Made by a program: the position numbers and the translations under genes
Origin: Flammeovirgaceae bacterium UBA4659
Lineage (GTDB): Bacteria; Bacteroidota; Bacteroidia; Cytophagales; Cyclobacteriaceae
Assembly (NCBI GenBank): GCA_002405445.1
Contig: DHLV01000010.1
Coordinates: 7,075 to 15,275, forward strand
DNA: 8,201 bases
Direction: 5' to 3'
Shown: piece after piece, positions 1 through 6,199 of the stretch
Layout of the letters: every line of letters begins with the position of its first letter
Position numbering within the stretch: the stretch's first letter is position 1
The notes under the pieces: model-generated
What the model was told of the DNA's origin: nothing
What the model saw: only the letters and a program-made list of their open reading frames with translations
Database searches by the model: none

Positions 1-858
1 GTAAACTACATGATGGCCAAAGATTCGGTACAAAAACGAATGGAAGCCGGCTTGTCATTTACCGAATTCAGTTACCAATTGGTGCAGGGGTTTGATTACT
101 ATTGGCTCTATCAGCACAAAAACTGTAAGTTGCAGATGGGCGGCTCCGACCAGTGGGGCAACATCCTTACCGGCACTGAGCTCATCCGCAGAAAAGCCAA
201 TGGCGATGCTTACGCACTAACCACTCCCCTGATCAAGAAAGCCGATGGCACCAAATTTGGAAAAACAGAGCAGGGCAATATTTGGCTTGATCGCAAAAAA
301 ACATCTCCATACAAGTTCTATCAGTACTGGTTGAATGCGTCTGATGAGGATGCGATAAATTTTATTAAAATATTCACTACCAAACAAAAAGATGAGATTG
401 ATGAACTGATTGCTGAACACCGTCAGGCGATGCATTTGCGGAGATTACAGTCTGAGCTGGCCAAAGAGATTACCACGCGCGTACACTCCCCAGCAGACTT
501 CGAGGTTGTGGCAAAAGCATCGGCCATTTTGTTTGGCAACTCAGTAACCGAAGATTTAGAGAGCCTGGATGAAGAAACGCTATTATCGGTATTGGAGGGC
601 GTTCCACAGTCGGCCATCAGCAAAAGTGCTTTCGCGGCCTTGCTAAATGTGACAGATCTGTTGTCTGAAGCCACTGGCGGCACCATCTTCCCCTCAAAAG
701 GCGAAGCCCGTAAAATGATCCAGGGTGGTGGTGTAAGCATCAACAAAGCAAAAGTGAGTGACCCCACTGCAAGGCCCGCTTTCAAATTGTTGCACGGAAG
801 ATTCTTGTTGGCACAAAAAGGCAAGAGAAACTATTTTTTGATTGAAGTGAAGGACTGA
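1..858 (+). CDS. tyrS: Tyrosyl-tRNA synthetase, 5'-truncated by window edge
   Basis: Class I aminoacyl-tRNA synthetase that activates tyrosine with ATP and charges tRNA-Tyr in the cytoplasm. The reading frame is open from base 1, so the gene starts upstream of the window. 285 residues are visible out of roughly 420-430 usual for bacterial TyrRS; the N-terminal Rossmann half with the HIGH-type motif is missing. Visible landmarks are the tyrosine-binding Y-x3-Q-x2-D (visible residues 25, 29, 32, in 'YQLVQGFD'), the GGSDQWGNI motif (about 47-55), and KFGKT (85-89, bases 253-267), which is the bacterial TyrRS form of the KMSKS loop. The anticodon-binding helical region follows, and the last 70 or so residues form an S4-like RNA-binding domain ('[19 protein letters not shown]'). 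The TGA stop lies two bases before the next ATG, so translation of the downstream membrane gene is probably coupled. Identification is secure. Confidence 0.97.
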   Translation, partial: VNYMMAKDSVQKRMEAGLSFTEFSYQLVQGFDYYWLYQHKNCKLQMGGSDQWGNILTGTELIRRKANGDAYALTTPLIKKADGTKFGKTEQGNIWLDRKKTSPYKFYQYWLNASDEDAINFIKIFTTKQKDEIDELIAEHRQAMHLRRLQSELAKEITTRVHSPADFEVVAKASAILFGNSVTEDLESLDEETLLSVLEGVPQSAISKSAFAALLNVTDLLSEATGGTIFPSKGEARKMIQGGGVSINKAKVSDPTARPAFKLLHGRFLLAQKGKRNYFLIEVKD

Positions 859-860
859 CG

Positions 861-1496
861 ATGAATCTCACCTGGAAAGAGGCCATCGCCAACAAGAAGT
901 ATCGGCAAGCAGCATTGGCTTGGTTGATCGGGCTTACTTTTTTTGTAGTGCCACTGCCGTATTACTTCAATTATATCATTCAGCCAAAGCAAGGCATACA
1001 ACTTAACGATTATCTGCACGATGTATTGCCGGTAACTGACTGGTCACTGGAGATCTTCATATTGATTTTTGCAGCGCCCGCATTGTTTTTCGCAAATAAC
1101 ATGCGGTCTCCGCTGACAATTCTCTTTTCGTTGCAGTGCTATGTAACAGTAAACCTGATGCGCATGGCTTCTGTATATGTTTTCACGCTTGAGGCACCTG
1201 CCGGGATGATCCCGCTGGTAGATCCATTCCTCGCCAAAGTGGTGTATGGCAACACGCTTTTCGTCAAAGACCTCTTTTTTTCCGGACACACTTGCACGCT
1301 GTTTATGCTATTTCTGATCGAACGCAAGTTATGGGTGAAATCGCTGCTCGGACTTGCCACTGGCGCAGTGGCAATATTTTTAATCTGGCAACGGGTGCAT
1401 TACACAATTGACATTATTGGGGCGGTTTTAGCCTGTCTGCTCGTGTATCGGGTCTTTAGCAGGAAAATAACCAAAAACGATTGGTTAAATAATTGA
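861..1496 (+). CDS. PAP2-like / sphingomyelin-synthase-type membrane phosphotransferase
   Basis: A 211-residue integral membrane protein with about six hydrophobic segments (roughly residues 18-40, 63-79, 84-110, 134-153, 158-175 and 182-200). It carries the signature of the sphingomyelin synthase branch of the PAP2 superfamily: 'DLFFSGHTCTL' (S141-G142-H143-T144) and 'VHYTIDIIGA' (H180, D184). The second His and the Asp are four residues apart, as in the SMS catalytic His/His/Asp triad. The segment 'RMASVYVFTLEAPAGMIPL' (about 101-119) resembles the SMS motif around R-x-x-T-x-LP-x-P. Family members move a phospho-head group between phospholipid and ceramide or diacylglycerol, or hydrolyse lipid phosphates. 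Members of this phylum often make sphingolipids, so a ceramide phospholipid synthase is possible, but the true substrate cannot be read from sequence. The ATG follows the tyrS stop by two bases, suggesting co-transcription and translational coupling. The family call is firm; the reaction is inference. Confidence 0.82.
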   Translation: MNLTWKEAIANKKYRQAALAWLIGLTFFVVPLPYYFNYIIQPKQGIQLNDYLHDVLPVTDWSLEIFILIFAAPALFFANNMRSPLTILFSLQCYVTVNLMRMASVYVFTLEAPAGMIPLVDPFLAKVVYGNTLFVKDLFFSGHTCTLFMLFLIERKLWVKSLLGLATGAVAIFLIWQRVHYTIDIIGAVLACLLVYRVFSRKITKNDWLNN

Positions 1497-1522
1497 GAAT
1501 TTTTGAAAAAACGATAAATTTG
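1493..1522 (+). promoter_or_regulatory. Candidate Bacteroidota-type promoter for the PhyH-SDR unit
   Basis: TTG at 1493-1495 is followed, after 19 bases, by TAAATTTG at 1515-1522. This fits the primary sigma consensus known for Bacteroidota (TTG or TTTG near -33, TAnnTTTG near -7) with every defined -7 base matched. Transcription would start around 1527-1530, giving an untranslated leader of about 80 bases before the ATG at 1609. The -33 element overlaps the stop codon of the preceding gene. No transcript evidence is available. Confidence 0.5.
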
Positions 1523-1544
1523 AGGTTCGAAGTAACCTTACAGC

Positions 1545-1580
1545 AAACACGAGTGTTTAACATACGGTGTAGTTTAACAC
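1545..1580. repeat. Short inverted and direct repeats in the PhyH leader (possible operator)
   Basis: AAACAC at 1545-1550 and GTGTTT at 1553-1558 form a 6-base inverted repeat with a 2-base spacer. GTTTAACA occurs twice in direct orientation, at 1555-1562 and 1572-1579, 17 bases start to start. The cluster lies just downstream of the candidate promoter, a position suited to a repressor site or leader structure. The repeats are short and the region is AT-rich, so chance is a real alternative. Confidence 0.25.
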
Positions 1581-1608
1581 AAGGGTAACAAAAGTATAAA
1601 AAGCAACT

Positions 1609-2511
1609 ATGGAGGCGAACGGAGCAGCTAAAGATGGAATGCGCATAGACGGGGCGAAGGGCAATGGCCATGTGAACGGGCACGGACACCGGGTACCGAG
1701 AAAAAATAGTTACCCTGAGTTCACTTTAGGCGAAAAACTTACTGAAGACCAGAAATTATTCTTTGAAAGGAATGGGTTCATTCACTTTAAGAACTTCATC
1801 ACCCGTGAGCACGTATCGCAGCTATTGCGCGAAACCGAGCGGATTCAACAAGAATGGGTGAGCAATGATTACAAGATGATCAATGGTGTACCCATCAAAT
1901 ATGGCACAGACATTGACGGAAAAAAGATCGTTCAGCGTTTCGCTTTTGTGAATCAACACAGCGCACTGTTTGCCGAATTGTTGAAAGACGAGCGCCTCAA
2001 GGCATTGTTTGACTTTATCGGGACTGAAGATTGCCGTATCGGTGAAACTGAAAAAGATGGATTGGTTTTCAATCATTACATCAATACAGAAGAAAGCAAC
2101 TACAGCAGGTTGGGCTGGCACACAGACGCTTTGCGCGATGTTTTTTATGGGCAAAAGATCATGCCGATGCTGAATGTGGGTATCCACATGGACACCAGCA
2201 CCACTGATAATGGCGGGCTTCGCATCATACCCGGTACCCACAATCAAAGCTTGGGTGGTTTACTTTTCAGAAAGTTTCATTTCCTCAGCCATAAGCCTGA
2301 CAAAAAAGAGGTGGGTCTGAACGTAGAACCCGGTGATTTGACGGTTCATGATGGTCGATTATGGCACAGGGTGGCCCGCTCTCCCTTTTTAGGTGAGCAA
2401 AGTCGCAGGCGTGTGATGTATGTGCCCATCATCACGGGCAAATTCCAGCCGCGTGGCGAAAACAGCAAGCCACTGTTTTATCAAAGACTGCAGTCACTGA
2501 CCAACAAATAA
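1609..2511 (+). CDS. Phytanoyl-CoA dioxygenase (PhyH) family oxygenase
   Basis: A 300-residue soluble protein of the PhyH family of non-haem Fe(II)/2-oxoglutarate-dependent oxygenases, which typically hydroxylate an unactivated carbon while decarboxylating 2-oxoglutarate to succinate. The domain begins near residue 45 ('LTEDQKLFFERNGFIHFKNF', the usual PhyH opening). The iron ligands appear to be H171 and D173 ('GWHTDALRD') and H253 ('GRLWHRVARS'; H247 is a less likely alternative), and an arginine in the R266-R268 cluster is placed to bind 2-oxoglutarate. 'GGLRIIPGTHNQS' (202-214) is the typical core strand and turn. The first 30 or so residues are a Gly/His/Asn-rich tail absent from a minimal PhyH domain, and no signal peptide is seen. 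The ATG at 1609 is the first in frame after a promoter-like sequence. The next gene starts six bases after the stop. Substrate unknown; PhyH members act on fatty acyl-CoAs, amino acids and many secondary metabolites. Confidence 0.85.
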   Translation: MEANGAAKDGMRIDGAKGNGHVNGHGHRVPRKNSYPEFTLGEKLTEDQKLFFERNGFIHFKNFITREHVSQLLRETERIQQEWVSNDYKMINGVPIKYGTDIDGKKIVQRFAFVNQHSALFAELLKDERLKALFDFIGTEDCRIGETEKDGLVFNHYINTEESNYSRLGWHTDALRDVFYGQKIMPMLNVGIHMDTSTTDNGGLRIIPGTHNQSLGGLLFRKFHFLSHKPDKKEVGLNVEPGDLTVHDGRLWHRVARSPFLGEQSRRRVMYVPIITGKFQPRGENSKPLFYQRLQSLTNK

Positions 2512-2517
2512 CCAACT

Positions 2518-3294
2518 ATGAAATTTGTGTTAATTACCGGTGCCAGTGGTGGCATTGGGTTGAGTATTGCCCGCGAATTAGCCAAAAGGAAGAACAACCT
2601 ACTTCTTGTAGCGCGCTCCACCGATAAGTTGCAGCGCATTTGCCGCGACCTTGAGGAGGAGTACGGCATCAAAGCCGAATATCTTTCTGAAGACCTGAGC
2701 AACCCGTTGGCCACCCAAACAGTGCTTGAGTGGCTGCGTACCAACGCTTATTCGGTGGATACATTGGTGAACAATGCCGGGTATGGTGTTTGGGGGCGTG
2801 TTGACTCAACCCCTGCCGACCAACTGAACAACATGATGCAATTAAACATGAATGCTGTGGTGAACATGTGTCATGCCCTACTTCCAGAACTTAAGAAACA
2901 CCCAAAAGCATATATTATGAATGTGGCCAGCACCGCTGCATATCAAGCAGTGCCCACGCTGGCAACCTATGCTGCCTCCAAGGCATTTGTGGTGCTGTTT
3001 ACCCGCGGTTTGCGCAGAGAGCTAAAGGATACCAACATCTCAGTCACATGTGTGAGCCCTGGCGCCACATCTACAAACTTTATTGACCGTGCCGGAATGG
3101 AAGCCATGAGAGAGCGCGCTGAAAAATTCAGCATGACACCAGAGTCTGTGGGTGCTATTGCTGTTAACGGCATGCTGAATGGCAAGGCCGAAGTATTGCC
3201 AGGCTTCACCAATTGGTTTTCCGTACAACTAACCTATTTCGTGCCCAAATTTATTACTGAAAAAATAGCAGAAGGCCTCTATAAGACAAAGTAG
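2518..3294 (+). CDS. Short-chain dehydrogenase/reductase (SDR), DltE/COG0300-like
   Basis: A 258-residue classical SDR oxidoreductase using NAD(P)H. Motifs in order: the cofactor-binding TGASGGIG (residues 7-14), 'R33' after the second strand (which favours NADP(H), by inference), the 'EDL' adenine-contact region (58-60), NNAG (85-88), N110 in the active-site helix, catalytic S138, and Y151-x3-K155 in 'YAASK'. 'SPGATSTNF' (180-188) is the usual post-catalytic PG motif. Length and pattern match the broad DltE-like group, which includes acyl-chain and ketone reductases; the substrate is not determined. The C-terminal segment (about 227-258, 'GFTNWFSVQLTYFVPKFITE') is aromatic and hydrophobic and could touch the membrane or a lipid. 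It lies six bases after the PhyH oxygenase and probably shares its transcript, suggesting successive oxidation and reduction of one substrate. The gene converges on the TonB-like gene with 12 bases between stops. Confidence 0.88.
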   Translation: MKFVLITGASGGIGLSIARELAKRKNNLLLVARSTDKLQRICRDLEEEYGIKAEYLSEDLSNPLATQTVLEWLRTNAYSVDTLVNNAGYGVWGRVDSTPADQLNNMMQLNMNAVVNMCHALLPELKKHPKAYIMNVASTAAYQAVPTLATYAASKAFVVLFTRGLRRELKDTNISVTCVSPGATSTNFIDRAGMEAMRERAEKFSMTPESVGAIAVNGMLNGKAEVLPGFTNWFSVQLTYFVPKFITEKIAEGLYKTK

Positions 3295-3318
3295 TTCGCG
3301 AGCACCCTATCTTGTCTT
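3283..3318. terminator. Palindrome across two convergent stop codons; possible bidirectional terminator
   Basis: AAGACAA at 3283-3289 pairs with TTGTCTT at 3312-3318, and the inner TAG at 3292-3294 pairs with CTA at 3307-3309. Two middle positions form one mismatch and one G-U wobble in either strand's RNA. The 12-base loop is 3295-3306. Each TAG or CTA is the stop codon of one converging gene, and each coding strand ends AAGACA-AAG or AGA-TAG. No strong T tract follows, so a factor-independent terminator is uncertain. A weak bidirectional terminator or an mRNA 3'-end stabiliser would fit its position. Confidence 0.4.
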
Positions 3319-4149
3319 CAGCACGAACACAACCGTGCCTCGTGAGCGCGGTGGAACTGCACCGCCAGAAGTACGAACCAAAGAATTCTTTCGAATTTCT
3401 TCTTTCAACAACTGTTCAGCTCTGGGGCTGAGCCCTCGTTCGAGTGTTTTTATGTTGGGCATGATTTCTCCATTTTCATCACATTCTATTTCAAACACCA
3501 CTCTTCCGTCTTCATTGTCTGGTAAATCAGGAATTTTTGGCCTATCCGCCCAAGCCCACCCTGCCATGCTCAAAGACATACCATCCCCACCTCCACCACC
3601 TGGCTGGCCGTATAGCGCTTTTGCGTCCGGCTTGCCCTCGGGGTTTCCTTTGTCACCGATTCTACCTTTATCGTCACCCTCGCTGGCAACATTTTTAGCC
3701 TGCTTGCTTTCAACAGGTTTCATTGCTTCGGTCTTTTTTTCCTCTGCGGGTTTAGCGTCTTTTGACTTCGCTTCCACTGGCTTTTCTGCAGGCTTGTCTT
3801 TTAACGGTTCTTTCTTTTGTTCTTTTGCTATCACCGGGCTCTCCTCTTTTGACACTACTGGATCTTCCGGTTGTTCCTCTTCCGTCTTTTGTTCGGGCTG
3901 AGGGGTGGGCTGCTCGGTTTGTTCTGCTGGCTCAGGAGTTTTGGTGCCGGGTTGCTCGGTGGGCTGCACCTCACCACTGCCCTCATCTGCAAAACCCAGG
4001 TTGATTTCAACCCCAGGCAGTTTGTATTTGTCCGGTGGGTTGGGCTGCCGCCATGCGATCAAAAACAAAAACAAGATCAGCAACGCAGCATGGGCACCAA
4101 CAGAAACAAAAACTGCGATTGTCTTGTTCTTTTTTTCGTTGGTGGCCAT
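3307..4149 (-). CDS. TonB/TolA-like energy transducer
   Basis: A 280-residue inner-membrane-anchored periplasmic protein expected to carry motor force from ExbB-ExbD to the outer membrane. One transmembrane helix covers residues 10-32 and contains S16-x3-H20 ('SVGAHAALL'), the same Ser/His pattern that TonB and TolA use to engage their motor. A long Pro/Glu/Lys-rich spacer follows (about 55-175), suited to crossing the periplasm. Then come a Gly-rich hinge (183-190), the linker 'MSLSMAGWAWADRPKIPDLP' (191-210), and a TonB-like C-terminal domain ('GRVVFEIECDENGEI', then 'GTVVFVLK'). The domain lacks the YP motif of classical TonB. The ATG at 4149 was chosen because the preceding residues do not resemble a membrane anchor and overlap exbD; it starts one base after the exbD stop. 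The C-terminal domain is a diverged version found in Bacteroidota transducers, so the partner could be a Tol-like complex rather than TonB-dependent receptors. Confidence 0.85.
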   Translation of the reverse strand: MATNEKKNKTIAVFVSVGAHAALLILFLFLIAWRQPNPPDKYKLPGVEINLGFADEGSGEVQPTEQPGTKTPEPAEQTEQPTPQPEQKTEEEQPEDPVVSKEESPVIAKEQKKEPLKDKPAEKPVEAKSKDAKPAEEKKTEAMKPVESKQAKNVASEGDDKGRIGDKGNPEGKPDAKALYGQPGGGGGDGMSLSMAGWAWADRPKIPDLPDNEDGRVVFEIECDENGEIMPNIKTLERGLSPRAEQLLKEEIRKNSLVRTSGGAVPPRSRGTVVFVLKTR

Positions 4150-4150
4150 A

Positions 4151-4540
4151 TTACTTCGGTTTGGTAGCGATCGATACTTTTGCGCCCAGCGAATTGGCGA
4201 TACCTGCCACAAAAACCATTTCGCGGGTGGGCACGCTTTCATCGATATGTAACACCACCACTCCTTTGGGGCCACCCAATTTCCCCTTTAGCTCACCCTC
4301 TAACGTTGATTTGGTCACGCGCTGATCATTCACAAAGAATTGCAGGTCGCGGGTAACCGTGACGGATACTTTTTGCACTTCAATTGTACTTGGCTTGCTG
4401 GTGGGCAGATTTACGGGTAGCCCTGAGGGAGTAACAAATGAAGAAGTAAGCATGAAGAAGATCAACAACAGAAAGATCAGATCTGTCATCGATGCCATGC
4501 TAAACGCTGCGTCTACCTTATTTCTTGATTGTAAATTCAT
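4151..4540 (-). CDS. exbD: ExbD/TolR family proton-channel subunit
   Basis: A 129-residue single-pass inner-membrane protein. A short cytoplasmic N-terminus (1-17) precedes 'MASMTDLIFLLLIFFMLTSS' (about 15-34), the family's transmembrane helix. D20 is the conserved membrane aspartate that carries protons in ExbD and TolR. The periplasmic domain (about 40-129) shows the usual ExbD pattern ('LPVNLPTS' after the helix, 'VSVTVTRDLQFFVNDQRV', then 'VVVLHIDESVP'). It would sit inside an ExbB pentamer and use the proton gradient to move the TonB-like protein encoded immediately downstream, one base after this stop. The start ATG at 4540 follows an 82-base gap after exbB that holds a long imperfect palindrome. 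Nothing looks truncated. Confidence 0.95.
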   Translation of the reverse strand: MNLQSRNKVDAAFSMASMTDLIFLLLIFFMLTSSFVTPSGLPVNLPTSKPSTIEVQKVSVTVTRDLQFFVNDQRVTKSTLEGELKGKLGGPKGVVVLHIDESVPTREMVFVAGIANSLGAKVSIATKPK

Positions 4541-4557
4541 TCTTGGTAATTTTTGAT

Positions 4558-4622
4558 TTTGGATTGAAGATTTTTGGCTGAACGCGATTCACAAACCGCA
4601 ATTCAAAAATCATCAATCTAAA
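4558..4622. repeat. Long imperfect palindrome between exbB and exbD
   Basis: Arms at 4558-4576 and 4604-4622 are complementary at 17 of 19 positions. The clearest core is GATTGAAGATTTTTG (4562-4576) against CAAAAATCATCAATC (4604-4618) with one mismatch. The loop is 27 bases. The left arm continues an AT-rich run of degenerate GATTTTT-like units from about 4549. Inside an operon this could act as an mRNA processing or stability hairpin that sets the exbB:exbD ratio, or it may be a member of a dispersed intergenic repeat family. Copy number elsewhere in the genome cannot be seen here. Confidence 0.55.
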
Positions 4623-5285
4623 TCACCTCGGTTCTTGCAACAAATCGATAAATTCAATTGCAGAATACTCCATTTTATGCACCACCTTCGATACCCGTGT
4701 AACCAAGTAATTATAACCAAGGTAGGCGATGATGCCTACCACTAGCCCGGCCACGGTAGTAATCATGGCAGTGTAGATACCGTCAGCCAGCAGTTTGGGA
4801 CTCACCGAACCCTCCTCTTGCGCTATGGAAACAAATGCTTGAACCATACCAATCACAGTGCCGAGGAAACCCATCATGGGCGCAGCACCTGCCACGGTTG
4901 CCAACACCGACAAGTTCTTCTCTAGTTTGAACAACTCAATCTTGGCCACATTCTCGATGGAGGCCTCGATGTTCTTCAACGGGCTGCCAATGCGCGATAC
5001 ACCCTTTTCAATCATGCGGGCTACGGGCGTGTCGTGCTGGGTGCACACCATTTTTGCACTGGTGATATCGCCCTTCAGCACCAGCTCCTTGATCTTTCCC
5101 ATAAATGCATCCGGGCTTTCGTTTGCCCTGTTGATGGTTAGCACGCGTTCTACAAAAATATAAATCGCTACCAGCGATGAAAGAACAATCGGTATCATCA
5201 ACGGCCCACCGGCCAATGCCAAATCCCAAACAGAGATAGTGGTGTCTGTAGCGGATGGTGTGTTTACAATCTGGGTAATCATCAT
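4623..5285 (-). CDS. exbB: ExbB/TolQ/MotA family proton-channel protein
   Basis: A 220-residue inner-membrane protein that forms the multimeric stator of the proton-driven motor with ExbD. Transmembrane segments lie at about 26-47, 125-150 and 170-195, with a cytoplasmic helical region between the first two. The MotA/TolQ/ExbB domain is clear: 'LSVLATVAGAAPMMGFLGTV' (125-144, T143 equivalent to E. coli ExbB T148) and 'GIYTAMITTVAGLVVGI' (169-185, T177 equivalent to T181). The position equivalent to ExbB E176 is T172 by alignment on these motifs. Two adjacent ATGs at 5285 and 5282 are both possible starts; the frame also extends to a TTG at 5324, which adds an unlikely polar leader. The stop lies 82 bases before exbD. 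It is separated from the upstream SPOR gene by 131 bases, so it may have its own promoter. Confidence 0.93.
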   Translation of the reverse strand: MMITQIVNTPSATDTTISVWDLALAGGPLMIPIVLSSLVAIYIFVERVLTINRANESPDAFMGKIKELVLKGDITSAKMVCTQHDTPVARMIEKGVSRIGSPLKNIEASIENVAKIELFKLEKNLSVLATVAGAAPMMGFLGTVIGMVQAFVSIAQEEGSVSPKLLADGIYTAMITTVAGLVVGIIAYLGYNYLVTRVSKVVHKMEYSAIEFIDLLQEPR

Positions 5286-5351
5286 GCAATATTCTGTATA
5301 AAAAATCTTCGCGATCCAAAACAAGCGCTCATAGCCGAAACCACGCGGTAG

Positions 5352-5380
5352 CGAAGTTATGTCATATCCCTAACGTCAAA
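5352..5380 (-). promoter_or_regulatory. Weak candidate promoter upstream of exbB
   Basis: On the - strand, TTTG (5380-5377) is followed 17 bases later by TAACTTCG (5359-5352), one base off the TAnnTTTG -7 consensus of Bacteroidota. It lies in the 131-base gap between the SPOR gene and exbB (5286-5416), which holds no gene. The spacing is on the short side, so this is only a possible secondary start for the motor genes. The gap also contains a distant 6-base inverted repeat (CTTCGC 5307-5312, GCGAAG 5351-5356). Confidence 0.22.
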
Positions 5381-5416
5381 CAATCCCATCAATATTCTTG
5401 CCAACCGCAAGCGCAA

Positions 5417-6139
5417 TCAATACCGAATCACCCATACATCGTTGCCATACTCTGTTTTTGCAGCATCTGCTGCGTTTTGGCCTGCAGCAAATGTGTCGTG
5501 GTCTGATATGGCAATACGGCTAAATTTTGTTTTGCCGAATGGTGGTATGATTTTGCTGCTCACCCCTTTCGCACTGAGCTTTTTCGCGTAGTCTGTCAAC
5601 AAATCTACATCTACTGCACTGGCTACCACAACATAATACCTTCTGGTGGGTGCCGTTAACGTTTCAATGTTGCCTACGGCCGGCTTTGCGTTGGCAGCAG
5701 CTTCTTCGGCCTCGCGTATCTTACGCTCCTCTTCTTCCCGCAGACGTTGCGCGGCCTCCTTGTCTCTTTTTTCTTTCTCTGCCTTTGCTGTAAGTTGCGC
5801 CTGCTTCTCCTTTTCCTGGTTAGGCTGTATAACGTAGTAATAGATCAAGAAACCCGACAATGCAACAATCAACGCGATGATAATCCCAATGATCAAGGGC
5901 GCGCTGGACTTTCGTTCGCCTTCAAAAATGTAAGTATTATCTTCAGCTGTTTTAACCGACTCGCTTGTCACTTTTTGCTCGGGGGTTTCGCTCGAAGCCG
6001 ATGCAGTCTCAACTGGTGTGTCCAACTGCTCATTATTTTCTTCCAGCTGGTCGAGTGGCTTATATTCGAGATCGGGCAAGCCGAAGTTGTCTTCGTTTTG
6101 CGATTCCTGATTTGTTTCTTCTTGTTCTTTGAAGGCCAT
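5417..6139 (-). CDS. Membrane-anchored SPOR domain protein
   Basis: A 240-residue bitopic inner-membrane protein. Residues 1-78 are acidic and Gln/Glu-rich and presumably cytoplasmic. A single helix at about 80-104 ('APLIIGIIIALIVALSGFLI') crosses the membrane. Residues 107-148 are a highly charged Lys/Glu/Arg segment likely to form a coiled coil. Residues about 166-240 form a SPOR domain ('RRYYVVVASAVDVDLLTDYA' at the start, 'SKIIPPFGKTKFSRIAIS' in the middle, ending 'YGNDVWVIRY'). SPOR domains bind glycan strands stripped of stem peptides, which concentrate at the division septum; FtsN, DamX and similar proteins have the same layout. Its place between an outer-membrane barrel and the ExbB-ExbD motor suggests a link between cell-wall constriction or peptidoglycan binding and the trans-envelope complex. 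It starts at the ATG at 6139, 60 bases after the barrel gene. The specific partner is unknown. Confidence 0.88.
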   Translation of the reverse strand: MAFKEQEETNQESQNEDNFGLPDLEYKPLDQLEENNEQLDTPVETASASSETPEQKVTSESVKTAEDNTYIFEGERKSSAPLIIGIIIALIVALSGFLIYYYVIQPNQEKEKQAQLTAKAEKEKRDKEAAQRLREEEERKIREAEEAAANAKPAVGNIETLTAPTRRYYVVVASAVDVDLLTDYAKKLSAKGVSSKIIPPFGKTKFSRIAISDHDTFAAGQNAADAAKTEYGNDVWVIRY

Positions 6140-6199
6140 AAGATTGTTTTTTACGCTAAATCAACTTACAAGTAAAACATTTTCTTTGAAAATAACTAC

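Noticed and set aside
423..824. A 133-codon open frame on the - strand inside tyrS
   Set aside because: It lies opposite the well-conserved TyrRS C-terminal half and has no recognisable motif.
3335..3901. A 188-codon open frame on the + strand opposite the TonB-like gene
   Set aside because: It is the reverse complement of the Pro/Glu/Lys-rich spacer, which rarely yields stops. Its Ser/Phe/Leu-rich product has no domain pattern, while the - strand frame has clear family motifs.
4150..4275. A 42-codon upstream extension of the TonB-like protein
   Set aside because: It overlaps the exbD 3' end and does not look like a leader. The ATG at 4149 places the membrane anchor at residues 10-32, as in TonB and TolA.
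5286..5324. A TTG start for ExbB giving 13 extra residues
   Set aside because: Two in-frame ATGs follow at 5285 and 5282, and the added residues do not match the family.
5307..5356. CTTCGC ... GCGAAG inverted repeat in the exbB leader
   Set aside because: The stem has only six bases with a 38-base spacer and little supporting pairing, so it is not called as a riboswitch or attenuator.
5747..6175. A 142-codon + strand frame opposite the SPOR gene, rich in Leu, Phe and Cys
   Set aside because: The hydrophobic look comes from reading the Lys/Glu-rich coiled-coil codons in reverse. The SPOR frame is supported by its domain structure.
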